NCBI GenBank assembly: GCA_964643615.1
Contig: CAZXTR010000021.1
Coordinates: 1-15,580, forward strand
Length of the DNA stretch: 15,580 bases
Origin: CAZXTR01 sp964643615
Lineage (GTDB): Bacteria > Pseudomonadota > Alphaproteobacteria > CAAHEQ01 > UBA3637
Reading direction: 5' to 3'
How positions within the stretch are numbered: the stretch's first letter is position 1; the number at the start of each line of letters is the position of its first letter. The notes beneath the pieces were generated by a model. The model was given only the letters and a program-made list of their open reading frames with translations, did not search any database and had not been told where the DNA came from. This document shows, one piece after another, positions 1 to 7,928 of the stretch. The translations under genes and the position numbers were made by a program.

Positions 1-1
1 T

Positions 2-253
2 AACACAGCTTCGCGGACCATAATGACATTAAAAGCTTTTTATACACTTAAAGACAAAAATGGCCGCGTTTTATTGGATAGCTCTTCTTCAATTGCGAGT
101 AGCTATGATATTTTAGCCCAACCCTATTCTTCCGTCACGGCAGAAGCAACAACACGTCAAAACTTGATTAAAGTACTTGCTGATAATATATCGCTTCATA
201 TTGCCAATTCTTTTAAGATACTTACCAATGAAAATAAAACCATTTCAAATTAA
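2..253 (+). CDS. lptE: LPS-assembly lipoprotein LptE-like, C-terminal part (5' truncated by window)
   Basis: The reading frame is open to the left edge, so only about the last 83 residues are present; the signal peptide and lipobox cysteine lie outside the window. The visible part has the pattern of the LptE family: an R-x-x-x-TLKAFYTL strand, DKNGRVL, a serine-rich turn followed by SYDILAQPYSS, then AEATTRQNLIKVLADNI leading into a final helix. LptE plugs the LptD outer-membrane pore that inserts lipopolysaccharide. The stop codon lies 26 bases inside the next gene, holA; lptE-holA adjacency is common in alphaproteobacteria and supports both calls. An internal ATG at 23 is not taken as the start because the frame and the family similarity continue upstream of it. 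Identification is by recalled family pattern, not by search. Confidence 0.72.
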   Translation, partial: NTASRTIMTLKAFYTLKDKNGRVLLDSSSSIASSYDILAQPYSSVTAEATTRQNLIKVLADNISLHIANSFKILTNENKTISN

Positions 254-1280
254 AAAAGTTTTTTCACCCTCTTGCAGTTTATGGGGAGGGATTTTTTATG
301 GTCCTGATACGGGGGCTGTTTTTCGTTCAATTCAAGAAATTATTAAAATTCTAAAAATACAGCCTAATGATATTGTTTCTTTAGCTACAGATTTAATGAA
401 AGAAACGCCTTTTTTGTTTTTTGATGAAATGAATGCTATGAGTTTGTTCGGCGGACGAAGACTGGTTTGGGTTAAAAATCCTCAGGATAGCTTCGTTAAA
501 GATTTAGAAAGCTATTCCTCTCAACAAAAAACTAATTCCTTTTTAATTATATCCTCATCTTCAACTAACACAAAATCAGCTTTGGTTCGACTTTGTGATT
601 CTTTGGAAAATTTTATCTCTGTTGGTTTCTACCCTGAAAACAGGCAAGAATTAAAACAAACTATTCGCAACACATTATCTCAAAATGCCTTTATGATACA
701 ATCTTCAGCTGTTGAATTGTTGATTTCATACTTGGGCGCAGATAAAGGGGTTACTTTATCCGAGTTGGAAAAGTTAATGCTTTATATGGGAGAAAAAAGA
801 CAAATTGAAGAGAAGGATGTTTGGGCTTGCATCGGAAACGGTTCGGTTGTTACAATTGACGATTTAATGTATTCTTGCTTAAATGGACAACATTTTCTTG
901 TTCAAAAAAATCTCTCTTTTTTATTACAAGAGGGTAACGATCCTATCACACTTATCCGAAGCATGATTTTTAAATTAGAACAATTGTTGATTACGGTTAG
1001 TCAAAAAGGAGAGGGTTCAAACTCTAAAGATGTCAGTTTTATACCTTTCAAATATTTGCAAATGTGGGAAAATATCATTTCTTTTTGGGATTGTGCCACC
1101 GTGTCTGAAGCTCTTGCTTTTATGTTGCAAGCTGAAAGGGATTGTAAGACAAAATTACCCGCTGAAGTGATTTGTAATCGCGTTTTTACATCTCTGACTG
1201 CTGTGGGTAAAAAACGGGGCGAGTCAACTTTTCCCTCAAATCAACCAACAAGTCTTCTAAACAAAACAAACCTTGGATAA
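228..1280 (+). CDS. holA: DNA polymerase III subunit delta
   Basis: Delta subunit of the clamp loader, which opens the beta sliding clamp during replication. The product is 350 residues, close to the usual 330-350. An N-terminal AAA+-like region carries FYGPDTGAVFRS in place of a Walker A motif, as expected for delta, which does not hydrolyse ATP. The middle contains the family pattern VTLSELEKLMLYMG, and a C-terminal collar domain follows. The start is set at the ATG at 228 (MKIKPFQIKKVF), because delta proteins normally begin with a short MK-x-x-x-I segment; the longer frame from 177 would add 17 hydrophobic residues inside lptE. The ribosome binding site is poor, so translation is probably coupled to lptE, which it overlaps by 26 bases. 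The last 30 or so residues are low-complexity and lie over the convergent gene at 1186-1704. Confidence 0.9.
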   Translation: MKIKPFQIKKVFSPSCSLWGGIFYGPDTGAVFRSIQEIIKILKIQPNDIVSLATDLMKETPFLFFDEMNAMSLFGGRRLVWVKNPQDSFVKDLESYSSQQKTNSFLIISSSSTNTKSALVRLCDSLENFISVGFYPENRQELKQTIRNTLSQNAFMIQSSAVELLISYLGADKGVTLSELEKLMLYMGEKRQIEEKDVWACIGNGSVVTIDDLMYSCLNGQHFLVQKNLSFLLQEGNDPITLIRSMIFKLEQLLITVSQKGEGSNSKDVSFIPFKYLQMWENIISFWDCATVSEALAFMLQAERDCKTKLPAEVICNRVFTSLTAVGKKRGESTFPSNQPTSLLNKTNLG

Positions 1281-1704
1281 TTATAAAAACGATAGTAGTC
1301 CCTCCTACAAAAAAGGGAATGTTCTCGGCACGAGAGTTATTTTGTAAGTCCATTATGAATAAAAAAACGGCACTCCCCCCCACTAAAAACGCTCCTAAAA
1401 AAGAACTGATAAAAGCTATATTCCTCATTTGCCCTTGACGACGCATTAAAAAAAGCAAAAAACCAGTTACAAAAAAAGGAACACTTAAACTAGCTAAAAA
1501 CAACAACCCTTTTTGGGTACACAGGTCAATGACTAATTCTTGTTTACACGTTTCAAAAGAAAGAAAAACTTTAGAACAAATAACTAAATCAACAAAAGGG
1601 AAAATGTTTAAAAATGTGTATTTTACCAAAGAAAACGGGCACGCTACATACCCTACTAAAATAAGCAGGACAACGCTGATAAGTTCAAAATAAAACAAAA
1701 CCAT
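1186..1704 (-). CDS. Four-helix membrane protein of unknown function
   Basis: Not recognised. The 172-residue product is strongly hydrophobic. Four likely membrane helices lie at about residues 3-22, 67-87 (followed by MRRQGQMR, a positive-inside cue), 94-117 and 127-147. The loop between helices 1 and 2 (about 23-66) holds three cysteines (FVDLVICSK, FETCKQE and LCTQKG). The C-terminal tail is charged and probably cytoplasmic. A good ribosome binding site, AGGGAG, precedes the ATG, and the intergenic space is otherwise unexplained; both argue for a real gene. It converges on holA, and its last 31 codons overlap the end of holA in antisense, which is long for two real genes. It is not HemJ despite lying near rho: the HemJ histidine motifs are absent. 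Confidence 0.6.
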   Translation of the reverse strand: MVLFYFELISVVLLILVGYVACPFSLVKYTFLNIFPFVDLVICSKVFLSFETCKQELVIDLCTQKGLLFLASLSVPFFVTGFLLFLMRRQGQMRNIAFISSFLGAFLVGGSAVFLFIMDLQNNSRAENIPFFVGGTTIVFIIIQGLFCLEDLLVDLREKLTRPVFYPQQSEM

Positions 1705-1761
1705 TCTTATCTCCCTGAAAGAGGGTAAGCTTTCAAAAAAATAAAGTCAATATATTTTCAC

Positions 1762-1789
1762 TTGACTTTTGAATAGATTGAACTACTAT
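1762..1789 (+). promoter_or_regulatory. Probable rho promoter
   Basis: TTGACT (1762-1767) and TACTAT (1784-1789) are separated by 16 bases. They match 5 of 6 and 4 of 6 positions of the sigma70 consensus. Transcription would start near 1796, giving a leader of roughly 54 nucleotides before rho. Similar TTGACT hexamers stand upstream of the pilin gene (minus strand, 13088-13093) and the coiled-coil gene (13195-13200). Judged by eye only. Confidence 0.42.
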
Positions 1790-1849
1790 TCTTTTTATCA
1801 GGAGCACTCGCTCTTTTTTCTATCTTCTCTCTCAATAAAAGGAAATATT

Positions 1850-3115
1850 ATGCATTTACAAGAACTTAAGAAAAAAACACCTGCCGAGTTATTAGCTTAC
1901 GCAGAAGAATTAGGTATCGAAAATGCACCCACGCTTCGGTCTCAAGATTTAATGTTTGCGATTTTAAAGCAAATATCGGCCACTGAAACAACTTTGTATG
2001 GCGACGGAGTGTTGGAAGTTCTTTCTGATGGTTTTGGATTTCTACGCTCAGCTCAAGCAAATTACTTGGCAGGGCCTGATGATATTTATGTGGCACCAAA
2101 CCAAATCAAACGCTTTGGTTTGAGAACCGGTGATACAATTGAAGGGGAAATTCGCCCACCAAAAGAAGGGGAACGTTATTTTGCTTTATCCAAGGTGAAT
2201 AATGTTAATTCCGTTAACCCTGAAGAATTGCGTTATCGTGTGAATTTTGATAACTTAACACCTTTGTACCCCAACAAAAAATTGAAAATGGAAAACGACA
2301 TTCCCCAAAGAGGCGAAAAAAAGGATTATACATCTCGGATTATTGATTTAATTTGCCCCCAAGGAAAAGGACAAAGAAGTTTAATAGTTGCACCACCTCG
2401 CACAGGAAAGACAGTCATGCTTCAAAACATAGCACATGCTATTACAGCCAATCATCCCGAGGTGCATTTGATTATGTTGCTGATAGATGAACGCCCTGAA
2501 GAAGTAACAGACATGATTCGTTCAGTTAAAGGGGAAGTCATTTCATCTACTTTTGATGAACCTGCGGTTCGTCATGTGCAAGTTGCTGAAATGGTTATAG
2601 AAAAGGCAAAAAGGCTTGTCGAACATAAAAAAGACGTCGTTATTTTATTGGATTCTATTACCCGGCTCGCAAGAGCTTATAATACTGTTATTCCTTCATC
2701 AGGCAAGGTTTTAACAGGAGGGGTTGACGCAAACGCTTTACAAAAACCAAAACGTTTCTTTGGCGCAGCAAGAAATATTGAAGAAGGAGGCTCTTTGACT
2801 ATTTTTGGAACAGCTTTGGTCGACACGGGATCTCGCATGGATGAGGTTATTTTTGAAGAATTTAAAGGAACAGGCAATTCAGAAATCATTTTAGATCGTA
2901 AAATCTCTGATAAACGTATTTTCCCAGCGATTGATATTACTAAATCAGGAACCAGAAAAGAAGAATTATTGGTCGATAAAAATGAATTGCCTAAAATGTG
3001 GATGTTGCGTCGCGTTTTGATGCCTATGGGGGTAACAGACGCGATGGAATTTTTAATTGATAAATTAAAATTATCTAAAGATAACCACGACTTTTTTAAT
3101 GCGATGAATAGTTAA
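1850..3115 (+). CDS. rho: Transcription termination factor Rho
   Basis: RNA-dependent hexameric ATPase helicase that ends transcription of untranslated RNA. The 421 residues match the usual 420. The N-terminal Rho domain (MHLQELKKKTPAELLAYAEELG) is followed by a cold-shock RNA-binding fold with the RNP1-like DGFGFLRS. The ATPase core contains Walker A APPRTGKT (residues 181-188), Walker B VVILLDSITRLARAYN, the Q-loop region VLTGGVDANALQKPKRFFGAARN, and the R-loop stretch KISDKRIFPAIDITKSGTRKEELL. The start is the ATG at 1850, preceded by AAAAGGA; the frame is open from 1769, but those extra 27 residues do not resemble Rho. Rho sits close to the origin in many alphaproteobacteria, as here. Only 18 bases separate it from the small membrane gene downstream. 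Confidence 0.97.
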   Translation: MHLQELKKKTPAELLAYAEELGIENAPTLRSQDLMFAILKQISATETTLYGDGVLEVLSDGFGFLRSAQANYLAGPDDIYVAPNQIKRFGLRTGDTIEGEIRPPKEGERYFALSKVNNVNSVNPEELRYRVNFDNLTPLYPNKKLKMENDIPQRGEKKDYTSRIIDLICPQGKGQRSLIVAPPRTGKTVMLQNIAHAITANHPEVHLIMLLIDERPEEVTDMIRSVKGEVISSTFDEPAVRHVQVAEMVIEKAKRLVEHKKDVVILLDSITRLARAYNTVIPSSGKVLTGGVDANALQKPKRFFGAARNIEEGGSLTIFGTALVDTGSRMDEVIFEEFKGTGNSEIILDRKISDKRIFPAIDITKSGTRKEELLVDKNELPKMWMLRRVLMPMGVTDAMEFLIDKLKLSKDNHDFFNAMNS

Positions 3116-3133
3116 TCTTTTTTGAGGGAGAAA

Positions 3134-3274
3134 ATGACTTTACATTCAATTATTAAAAAACATTTTCGATGGCTTGTTTTACTCTTTCTAATCACATTAT
3201 CAACAATTTTAGTCTTTTTTTCTGTGATTAGTTTTTTAATTTTGCCACTATTATGGGGGGGTCTTATTTATTAA
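3134..3274 (+). CDS. Small membrane protein, probable 5' part of a gene split at a G7 run
   Basis: A 46-residue ORF begins MTLHSIIKKHFRW and continues as one long hydrophobic stretch (about residues 13-42) ending LPLLWGGLIY. A strong ribosome binding site, GAGGGAG, stands just before the ATG, 18 bases after rho, so it is probably co-transcribed with rho. It ends shortly after a run of seven G at 3255-3261. A slip of one base backwards in that run joins it seamlessly to the ORF at 3253-3543 (LLWGG continuing as SYLLTLF) and would give one protein of about 136 residues. The downstream ORF has no ribosome binding site of its own. Both parts may therefore be one gene, either translated by frameshifting, switched by changes in the G run, or broken by a mutation or sequencing error. 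Function unknown. Confidence 0.6.
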   Translation: MTLHSIIKKHFRWLVLLFLITLSTILVFFSVISFLILPLLWGGLIY

Positions 3275-3543
3275 CACTGTTTACCCAAAAACCTGTTTTA
3301 ATTTTTTTAAAAAGGACTTTTTCGTTTGCTATTAGCGGGTATTTTTTCGCCTTAATCAGTTTAATTATATATACGCCGGAGTGTATAAAAACAGTCAGTC
3401 TTGTTTTGGAAAGATATTCTTTTTTTACTTTTTTTAACAAAGCTTCTTTTATGTATGGCCGATTGTTTATTGCTTTTATTGTTTTTTGGGCTATTTTTAT
3501 TCCCCTTTTATGGATAGGGCGCAAAAAAAAACAAATCTATTAA
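3253..3543 (+). CDS. Membrane protein, probable 3' part of the gene split at the G7 run
   Basis: This 96-codon frame encodes a hydrophobic protein. Likely membrane segments lie around residues 15-40 (PVLIFLKRTFSFAISGYFFALISLIIY) and 70-87 (LFIAFIVFWAIFIPLLWIG), and the product ends in the basic tail RKKKQIY, as expected for a cytoplasmic C-terminus. The nominal ATG lies at the edge of the G7 run and has no ribosome binding site, so independent initiation is unlikely unless coupled to the 46-residue ORF that overlaps it by 22 bases. PLLWGG at the end of the upstream part and PLLWIG here suggest related helix ends. The stop codon overlaps the convergent mutS stop by 4 bases. No family recognised. 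Confidence 0.55.
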   Translation: MGGSYLLTLFTQKPVLIFLKRTFSFAISGYFFALISLIIYTPECIKTVSLVLERYSFFTFFNKASFMYGRLFIAFIVFWAIFIPLLWIGRKKKQIY

Positions 3544-6155
3544 TTTTTTAAGCTTTCTTTTAAACGATAAAGGACATCTAGCGCTTCTTTTGGTGTCATT
3601 AAATCGGGATTAATGAAAGCAAATTCCTTTTCTAGTGGTGTTTTTTCAGGTTCTTTTAAAGCTGAAGAAAATAAAGGTAAATCATCTGCTAATTTTTTGC
3701 TTCCACTTTTTTCTTTTTCTAATATTTTTAAAATCATTTCTGCTCTTTTTATCACAACCAATGGGAGCCCCGCTAATTTTCCCACATGTATCCCATACGA
3801 TTTATCCACAGCCCCCACTTCAACAGAGTGCAAAAAAACAACATCTCCTTGCCATTCTTTTATCGCCATTGTATATAATGCCATATTAGAAAGTTGCTTT
3901 TTTAATGCTGTTAATTCGTGATAATGCGTTGCAAATAACGTTCTACATTGGCATTGATCGTGCAAATATTCAACCACAGCCCAAGCAATAGAAAGACCGT
4001 CAAAAGTAGCAGTTCCTCTTCCTATTTCATCTAAAATAACCAACGAATGTTCCGTTGCTTGGTTCAAAATAGTAGCAGTTTCAACCATTTCTACCATAAA
4101 AGTCGACTGTCCTCGTGCTAAATCATCAGAAGCTCCAACTCTAGAAAAAACTTTATCAATTACACCAATATGCGCTGATAAAGCAGGGACAAAAGAACCC
4201 ATTTGAGCCATAATTGCTATAATAGCATTTTGACGTAAAAAAGTACTTTTCCCAGCCATGTTTGGACCCGTTAACAACCATAAACGCTCTGCATCTTTTA
4301 AAACACAATCGTTTGATATAAAAGAAATATGTTGTTCTTGAAGTGATTTTTCTACCACAGGATGACGTCCTTGTTGAATATTAAAAATCGTTGAATTATC
4401 AACTATTGGAAGGCAATAATTCTCGTCCACAGCAAGCTCACCTAACGCACTCATCACATCAAAAAAAGCAAGTGCTTCTGATGTTTTATGTAAATCATCA
4501 ATACGGGATATTATTTTTTGAACAAATGTGTTAAAAATTTCCATTTCAAGCTCTATCGCTTTTTCCGATGCATTTCTCAAATCATCATCTAATTGGTTTA
4601 ACTCTCTTGTTGTAAACCGAATAGTGTTCGCCGTCGTTTGACGATGAATAAAAGGGTCTTTATTTAATAATTGTGACGCGTATTTTGACGGTACTTCAAT
4701 AAAATATCCCAATAAATTATTATAGACGATTTTTAGCGAATTTATGCCTGTTGCACATATATAATTCTCGGTCAAATCTGCTAATAATTTTCTAGAATGT
4801 TCTTTTGTGTAGCGTAAATCATCTAATTTTTGAAGGTACCCAGATGCGATAAAACCCCCTTCCCTTATTAAAACAGGTAATTCTGGTTTTAACGCTCTAA
4901 ATAAATCATCCGCTAAATCATCGTATATACTCAAATTATCTTTATATGTTTTTAAAATGTCGGGCAATATAGAATGAATAAATAACCCCTTTACAGAAGG
5001 CAAAATCATTAAACTATCTCGGATTGTCGCTAAATCCTTTGGCCCTCCTCTGCCAATAGAAAGACGCGCTAAAGCCCTATCCATATCCGAAAGCGTCTTT
5101 AATTTTTCACGAATTTTTAAACGAATATCAGTTTGTTTATAAAAAAATTCAACCCCCATCAACCTTTGATTAATTTCGAATGCATTTTTCAATGGTGCTG
5201 ATAAAAAATCACCCAACAAACGTGCCCCCGCATTCGTGACAGTTTTATTAATAATCGAAAATAGTCCTTTCCCATTTTTCTGTGTATTAGAATGGAACAA
5301 TTCCAACCCATTTCTTGTTGATGCGTCTATACTCATAAACTGTTCTTGAACCACTTGATGTGGTTTTTTTAAATTAGGGAACTTTCCTTTTTGGGTTAAT
5401 AATAAATAATCAATTAAAGCTCCTGCTGCAGAAATTTCTGACCGCGTAAAAGAACCAAAAGAATCTAATAAGTTAATAGAAAAAAATTTTTCCATCCTTT
5501 CTTTCATATTTAGATATGAAAATCGTGCACAAGGAAGAAAAGTGATAATATTTTTATATTCTAAAATTATATTTTTTAGATTTTTGCAGTTTTGTGCTTC
5601 TTCAGACATAATAATTTCACTTGGATTAAGTTGTACTAACGTCGTAAAAAAAGCATTTTTTTCAACTAATTGAGTTAAAAAATCACCCGTCGAAATATCA
5701 ACCCATGACAACCCTATTTTTTGACCATCTTCAACAGCACAAAGTAAATAATTATGTCGAGATGATTCTAATAGAGTATCTTCTGTTAATGTTCCCGCTG
5801 TAACAAGACGAACAACCTCCCTTTTAACTAGCGCGTTTGCCCCTCTTTTTTTTGCTTCTTTCGGTTTTTCAACTTGTTCACAAATTGCAATTTTATATCC
5901 TTGTTTCACAAGTCGAGCTAAATATGATTCATACGCATGAAAAGGAACACCACACATAGGTATTTCTTTCCCTTCATTTTTCCCTCTCTTTGTCAAGGTA
6001 ATATCTAGCGCTTTTGAAGCACATAAAGCATCATCAAAAAATAGTTCATAAAAATCACCCATTCTATAAAACAACAAATAATCTGGATAGGTATTTTTAA
6101 TTTCAAAATATTGTGCCATCATTGGCGTTATTTTTGTTTGTTTTTGTGTTTGCAT
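3540..6155 (-). CDS. mutS: DNA mismatch repair protein MutS
   Basis: Recognises mismatched bases and small loops after replication and starts repair with MutL. The full-length 871-residue product carries, in order: the mismatch-binding domain with the F-x-E motif GDFYELF (F35, E37), a connector domain, the lever and clamp core (about 270-590), and the ABC-type ATPase. The ATPase has Walker A GPNMAGKST at residues 630-638, signature-region residues SRVGASDDLARGQSTFMVEM, Walker B LVILDEIGRG with D709 and E710, then ATHYHEL. The C-terminal region contains the helix PKEALDVLYRLKE. The start ATG at 6155 gives MQTQKQTKITPMMAQYFEIK, matching the family N-terminus. It diverges from the kinase gene at 6214 with 58 bases between them and is convergent with the small membrane gene. 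Confidence 0.97.
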   Translation of the reverse strand: MQTQKQTKITPMMAQYFEIKNTYPDYLLFYRMGDFYELFFDDALCASKALDITLTKRGKNEGKEIPMCGVPFHAYESYLARLVKQGYKIAICEQVEKPKEAKKRGANALVKREVVRLVTAGTLTEDTLLESSRHNYLLCAVEDGQKIGLSWVDISTGDFLTQLVEKNAFFTTLVQLNPSEIIMSEEAQNCKNLKNIILEYKNIITFLPCARFSYLNMKERMEKFFSINLLDSFGSFTRSEISAAGALIDYLLLTQKGKFPNLKKPHQVVQEQFMSIDASTRNGLELFHSNTQKNGKGLFSIINKTVTNAGARLLGDFLSAPLKNAFEINQRLMGVEFFYKQTDIRLKIREKLKTLSDMDRALARLSIGRGGPKDLATIRDSLMILPSVKGLFIHSILPDILKTYKDNLSIYDDLADDLFRALKPELPVLIREGGFIASGYLQKLDDLRYTKEHSRKLLADLTENYICATGINSLKIVYNNLLGYFIEVPSKYASQLLNKDPFIHRQTTANTIRFTTRELNQLDDDLRNASEKAIELEMEIFNTFVQKIISRIDDLHKTSEALAFFDVMSALGELAVDENYCLPIVDNSTIFNIQQGRHPVVEKSLQEQHISFISNDCVLKDAERLWLLTGPNMAGKSTFLRQNAIIAIMAQMGSFVPALSAHIGVIDKVFSRVGASDDLARGQSTFMVEMVETATILNQATEHSLVILDEIGRGTATFDGLSIAWAVVEYLHDQCQCRTLFATHYHELTALKKQLSNMALYTMAIKEWQGDVVFLHSVEVGAVDKSYGIHVGKLAGLPLVVIKRAEMILKILEKEKSGSKKLADDLPLFSSALKEPEKTPLEKEFAFINPDLMTPKEALDVLYRLKESLKN

Positions 6156-6186
6156 TATTTCTTATTTTTCTTTAAAGTTATAAAAA

Positions 6187-6198
6187 AAGGATATCCTT
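6187..6198. repeat. 12-bp perfect palindrome in the mutS/kinase divergent region
   Basis: AAGGATATCCTT reads the same on both strands. It sits between the divergent mutS and kinase genes, next to the mutS -10 element. It could be an operator or could be chance in AT-rich sequence. It does not resemble the direct-repeat sites used by PhoB. Confidence 0.35.
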
Positions 6199-6227
6199 AT
6201 TATATATAAAAAAATGAAAAAAGACAA
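6199..6227 (-). promoter_or_regulatory. Probable mutS promoter
   Basis: On the minus strand, TTGTCT (6222-6227) and a perfect TATAAT (6199-6204) are 17 bases apart. Transcription would begin near 6192, about 37 bases before the mutS ATG. The -35 element lies inside the first codons of the divergent kinase gene, and the 12-bp palindrome AAGGATATCCTT (6187-6198) covers the expected start point. Visual match only. Confidence 0.42.
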
Positions 6228-7605
6228 AAAAAATAAAGATTTTTCTTCACCATCATTTGATCGGGTTTTATTTTTAACTTTTCCGATGGGTGTTTCTTTT
6301 ATTATTTTAATAGTTTTGGAGGAAATTAGTTTTAATGCTTCAGTTTTAGGTTTTTCTATTACTTTTTTATTGACTTTTTTTGTAGCTCGTCCTTTTTTTA
6401 AAGAATTAGAAAAACTTATTCGCTATTTAAAATCAGAAGCTTTAGAAGAAAAAGATATTCAAATCCCTCTTTTTTATTACGGGCGAAGGGAAATATTAAA
6501 AATATTCAATTCTTTTAATCAAATTAAAACCTCTTGGTCGATAAAAAATAAATTACTTGAAGCACAAACATTATCAGATAGCGCTATTTTAGAAAACCTT
6601 CCTATAGCACTAATTTTATTAAATGAGCAATCCGTTATTGTTCAAGCTAACCTTACCTCGCGCCAGTGGTTGGGTGGTAATATATTAATGCAGCCATGTT
6701 CTGATGTTTTTAAAACACCTTCTTTTTTAGAAAAAATCGAAGATGTAATTTATAAAAAAACAGAAAAAAAAATTACAGAGTTGAAATATCAATATAAAAA
6801 CAAAAAAAAATATTTCCAAGTTTTAATTGAACAATTACCAAGTAGGGCAAAAAATAAAGCTGTTGCTGTTTTAGTATTCCAAGATATATCTGCTTTTAAA
6901 ACTTTAGAGAAAACTCAAACTGCATTCTTTGCAAACGCTAGCCATGAATTAAAAACTCCTTTATCTGTTTTATCTGGTTGTATTGAAACATTACAAGGCC
7001 CTGCACAACATGATATATCTGCACAAAAACAGTTTTTCCCTATTATAATAGCTCAAATACAACATATGACTGAACTTATTCAAAATTTATTATCGTTATC
7101 AAAATGGGAACTTAATAAAGAAAATATAAAAAAAGAAAACGTGCTTTTATACGAAACTATTCACTCTGTTATTCAATGTTTACAACCTAAAGCTAAAGAA
7201 AAAGGACAAAAAATATCTATTCAAACTAACGGAGCTTTTCCACCTATTCAAGGAAATAATCAAGATTTCTTTCGTGTTTTCCAAAACTTAATTGATAATG
7301 CACTTAAATATGGAAAAAAACATTCAACTATTTCTATCACTATTGAATGGGAATCCCTCTCGTGTATTAAAAATTTCACACCTCAGAAAATTAAAATAAA
7401 TATTCATAATGAGGGCAATCCTATATCACCTGGTGATATTCCTCATCTAACTGAAAGATTCTTTAGAGGGGCTTCTAAAAACGTTTCTGGCACAGGTTTA
7501 GGTTTATCTATTGTTGAAGAAATTATTAATTATTACGATGGTTCTTTATTAATTGAAAGTTCAAAAACTTTAGGTACAACCTTTAGTGTTATCTTGCCTG
7601 TATAA
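6214..7605 (+). CDS. phoR: Membrane sensor histidine kinase, PhoR-like
   Basis: A 463-residue sensor kinase, probably the phosphate-limitation sensor PhoR. Two membrane helices (about 17-37 and 43-62) enclose only a very short periplasmic loop, as in PhoR. A linker and a PAS-like domain follow (about 118-225, containing ENLPIALILLNEQSVIVQAN). The dimerisation domain holds the phosphoacceptor FFANASHELKTPLSVLSG with H244, followed by IETLQGPA, which is close to the alphaproteobacterial PhoR pattern. The ATPase domain has the N-box QNLIDNALKYG (N362), a G1 region NEGNPIS, LTERFFRG, and the G2 box GTGLGLS from G426. No response regulator or pst transport gene lies in the window, so its partner must be elsewhere. 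No clear ribosome binding site stands at normal spacing before the ATG. PhoR itself is likely rather than certain. Confidence 0.85.
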   Translation: MKKDKKNKDFSSPSFDRVLFLTFPMGVSFIILIVLEEISFNASVLGFSITFLLTFFVARPFFKELEKLIRYLKSEALEEKDIQIPLFYYGRREILKIFNSFNQIKTSWSIKNKLLEAQTLSDSAILENLPIALILLNEQSVIVQANLTSRQWLGGNILMQPCSDVFKTPSFLEKIEDVIYKKTEKKITELKYQYKNKKKYFQVLIEQLPSRAKNKAVAVLVFQDISAFKTLEKTQTAFFANASHELKTPLSVLSGCIETLQGPAQHDISAQKQFFPIIIAQIQHMTELIQNLLSLSKWELNKENIKKENVLLYETIHSVIQCLQPKAKEKGQKISIQTNGAFPPIQGNNQDFFRVFQNLIDNALKYGKKHSTISITIEWESLSCIKNFTPQKIKINIHNEGNPISPGDIPHLTERFFRGASKNVSGTGLGLSIVEEIINYYDGSLLIESSKTLGTTFSVILPV

Positions 7606-7763
7606 GTTATTCACAAAACTTTTTCCCTAATATATATTATAAAAATATAGTTATTATAGTATATCCATAGGTATACTGTGGATAGTTTTTTGTACACTCT
7701 ATATTCCAATTTTATTCACATTTTTTACTTATGTAACAAATTGTTTTTATTATTAAAAATGAA

Positions 7764-7782
7764 TTATCCACATAATCCACAA
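7764..7782 (+). repeat. Tandem DnaA double box, copy 1
   Basis: TTATCCACATAATCCACAA comprises a perfect DnaA box immediately followed, with no spacer, by a one-mismatch box. The identical 19 bases recur at 7874-7892, exactly 110 bp away and in the same orientation. The exact repetition and head-to-tail boxes suggest a cooperative DnaA-loading element. Confidence 0.7.
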
Positions 7783-7873
7783 GATGTTTTTTTATCTACT
7801 TTGTGTATGTTTTTTTGTGGATAAATAAAGAATACTTTTTCTATTTTTATAGATAGTAGGATGGTTGTAAAAG

Positions 7874-7892
7874 TTATCCACATAATCCACAA
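7874..7892 (+). repeat. Tandem DnaA double box, copy 2
   Basis: Second exact copy of the 19-bp double box. It ends just upstream of the weak dnaQ promoter, so DnaA bound here could also affect dnaQ transcription (inference). Confidence 0.7.
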
Positions 7893-7899
7893 ATTAAAC

Positions 7900-7928
7900 T
7901 TGGTTTTTAAAGATTCTTCAGGTATATT
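7900..7928 (+). promoter_or_regulatory. Possible dnaQ promoter
   Basis: TATATT (7923-7928) is a good -10 element. TTGGTT (7900-7905) is a weak -35 at 17 bp spacing. The predicted start near 7935 leaves a leader of about 15 bases that includes the AAAGGA ribosome binding site. Confidence 0.33.

Noticed and set aside
7380..7460. Degenerate G1 box in the kinase (NEGNPIS instead of D-x-G-x-G) as a sign of an inactive ATPase
   Set aside because: Asn-for-Asp forms of this box occur in known active sensor kinases, and the N-box, G2 box and phosphoacceptor histidine are intact.
7894..7910. CtrA-type TTAA-N7-TTAA site in the origin region
   Set aside because: The two TTAA blocks are separated by nine bases, not seven, and TTAA is common in AT-rich DNA.
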